NCBI GenBank assembly: GCA_900549675.1
Contig: URPG01000094.1
Coordinates: 1-7,666 of the forward strand
DNA: 7,666 nucleotides
Direction: 5' to 3'
DNA from: an uncultured Oscillospiraceae bacterium
Lineage (GTDB): Bacteria > Bacillota > Clostridia > Oscillospirales > Acutalibacteraceae
Shown here: one piece after another, positions 7,450 through 7,666 of the stretch
How positions within the stretch are numbered: position 1 is the first letter of the stretch
Layout: every line of letters starts with the position of its first letter
The notes under the pieces: generated by a model
Databases searched by the model: none
What the model saw: the letters and a program-made list of their open reading frames with translations, nothing else
Told to the model about the DNA's origin: nothing
Position numbers and translations under genes: made by a program

Positions 7450-7666
7450 TCTTTTCTTTCTCCTTTCTTTGAGAGCCTTAAATAATTTGTTAAGATTTTT
7501 CCTCGTAACATTTAGACATTTTCAAAGTTGATTCAAATGCCTTTTTGTTGCTTTTATCATAATTTAGCGCTTGTAGATTGTAAATAGTCAAAATTTAATC
7601 TGTAATAATAAATGTCTGTATTCTAAGTTTTTGCATGGTATATATTGAATATTGAATGATTAATCT
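7450..7666 (-). other. Upstream regulatory region of the operon (no gene seen)
   Basis: This 217-bp AT-rich stretch holds the predicted promoter and an AAAGGAG ribosome site (7466-7460). It also has repeated TACAR words on the - strand beginning at 7620, 7604, 7582 and 7574, a direct repeat TTCAAA (7521-7526 and 7532-7537 on the + strand), a tandem 7-bp repeat ATTGAAT (7644-7657), and the palindrome GATTAATC (7658-7665). I see no coding frame with a ribosome site and no riboswitch-like structure. Confidence 0.6.
7556..7584 (-). promoter_or_regulatory. Predicted sigma-A/sigma-70 promoter of the five-gene operon
   Basis: On the - strand TTTACA (7584-7579, 5 of 6 to TTGACA) is separated by exactly 17 bp from TATGAT (7561-7556, 5 of 6 to TATAAT). 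Transcription would start near 7549 and give a leader of about 100 nt before the binding-protein ATG. An overlapping TTGACT at 7590-7585 has no good -10 partner at normal spacing. Confidence 0.6.

Noticed and set aside
7644..7665. Tandem ATTGAAT repeat and GATTAATC palindrome at the right edge as a phage or plasmid attachment or origin site
   Set aside because: They are short and AT-rich, with no integrase or replication gene nearby; most likely chance or a minor operator.

Overview
The window looks like part of a low-to-moderate GC Gram-positive (Firmicutes/Clostridia-like) chromosome. The signs are strong AGGAG-type ribosome binding sites, a lipoprotein solute-binding protein, LplABC/YtcQP-type sugar transporter genes, and a neighbouring AraC regulator of the YesN-like kind. 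I see no mobile element, phage gene, RNA gene or CRISPR array.

Layout. At the left edge, on the + strand, is the C-terminal part of an AraC-family regulator (to 916). Its reading frame is open to the window edge, so the sensor end lies outside. A 97-bp intergenic spacer follows, holding a long perfect-to-near-perfect hairpin that probably ends transcription from both sides. The rest, 7449 down to 1014 on the - strand, is a tightly spaced five-gene block that reads as one operon: lipoprotein solute-binding protein, ABC permease 1 (LplB-like), ABC permease 2 (LplC/YtcP-like), a 12-helix MFS transporter, and a CocE/X-Pro-peptidase-family (S15) serine hydrolase. Upstream of the first gene (7450-7666) is a 217-bp AT-rich region with a good sigma-A-type promoter.

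How the genes may work together. The binding protein and two permeases form a CUT1-type importer for a carbohydrate-like ligand. No ATPase gene is present in the window, which is normal for this subfamily because it usually borrows a shared MsmX-like ATPase. The hydrolase has no signal peptide and an intact Ser112/Asp254/His284 set, so it would act in the cytoplasm on the imported compound or on a conjugate of it. The MFS protein carries motif A and a near-complete antiporter motif C, so it may export the substrate or a product. Its stop overlaps the hydrolase start (ATGA), so those two are translationally coupled. An import, hydrolysis and export route for an ester- or amide-decorated compound is an inference, but it is the most distinctive feature of this locus.

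Three gene starts need correcting from the longest-ORF choice: the MFS gene starts at a GTG (3901), the hydrolase at 2702, and permease 1 at 5731. Each has a well-placed ribosome binding site.
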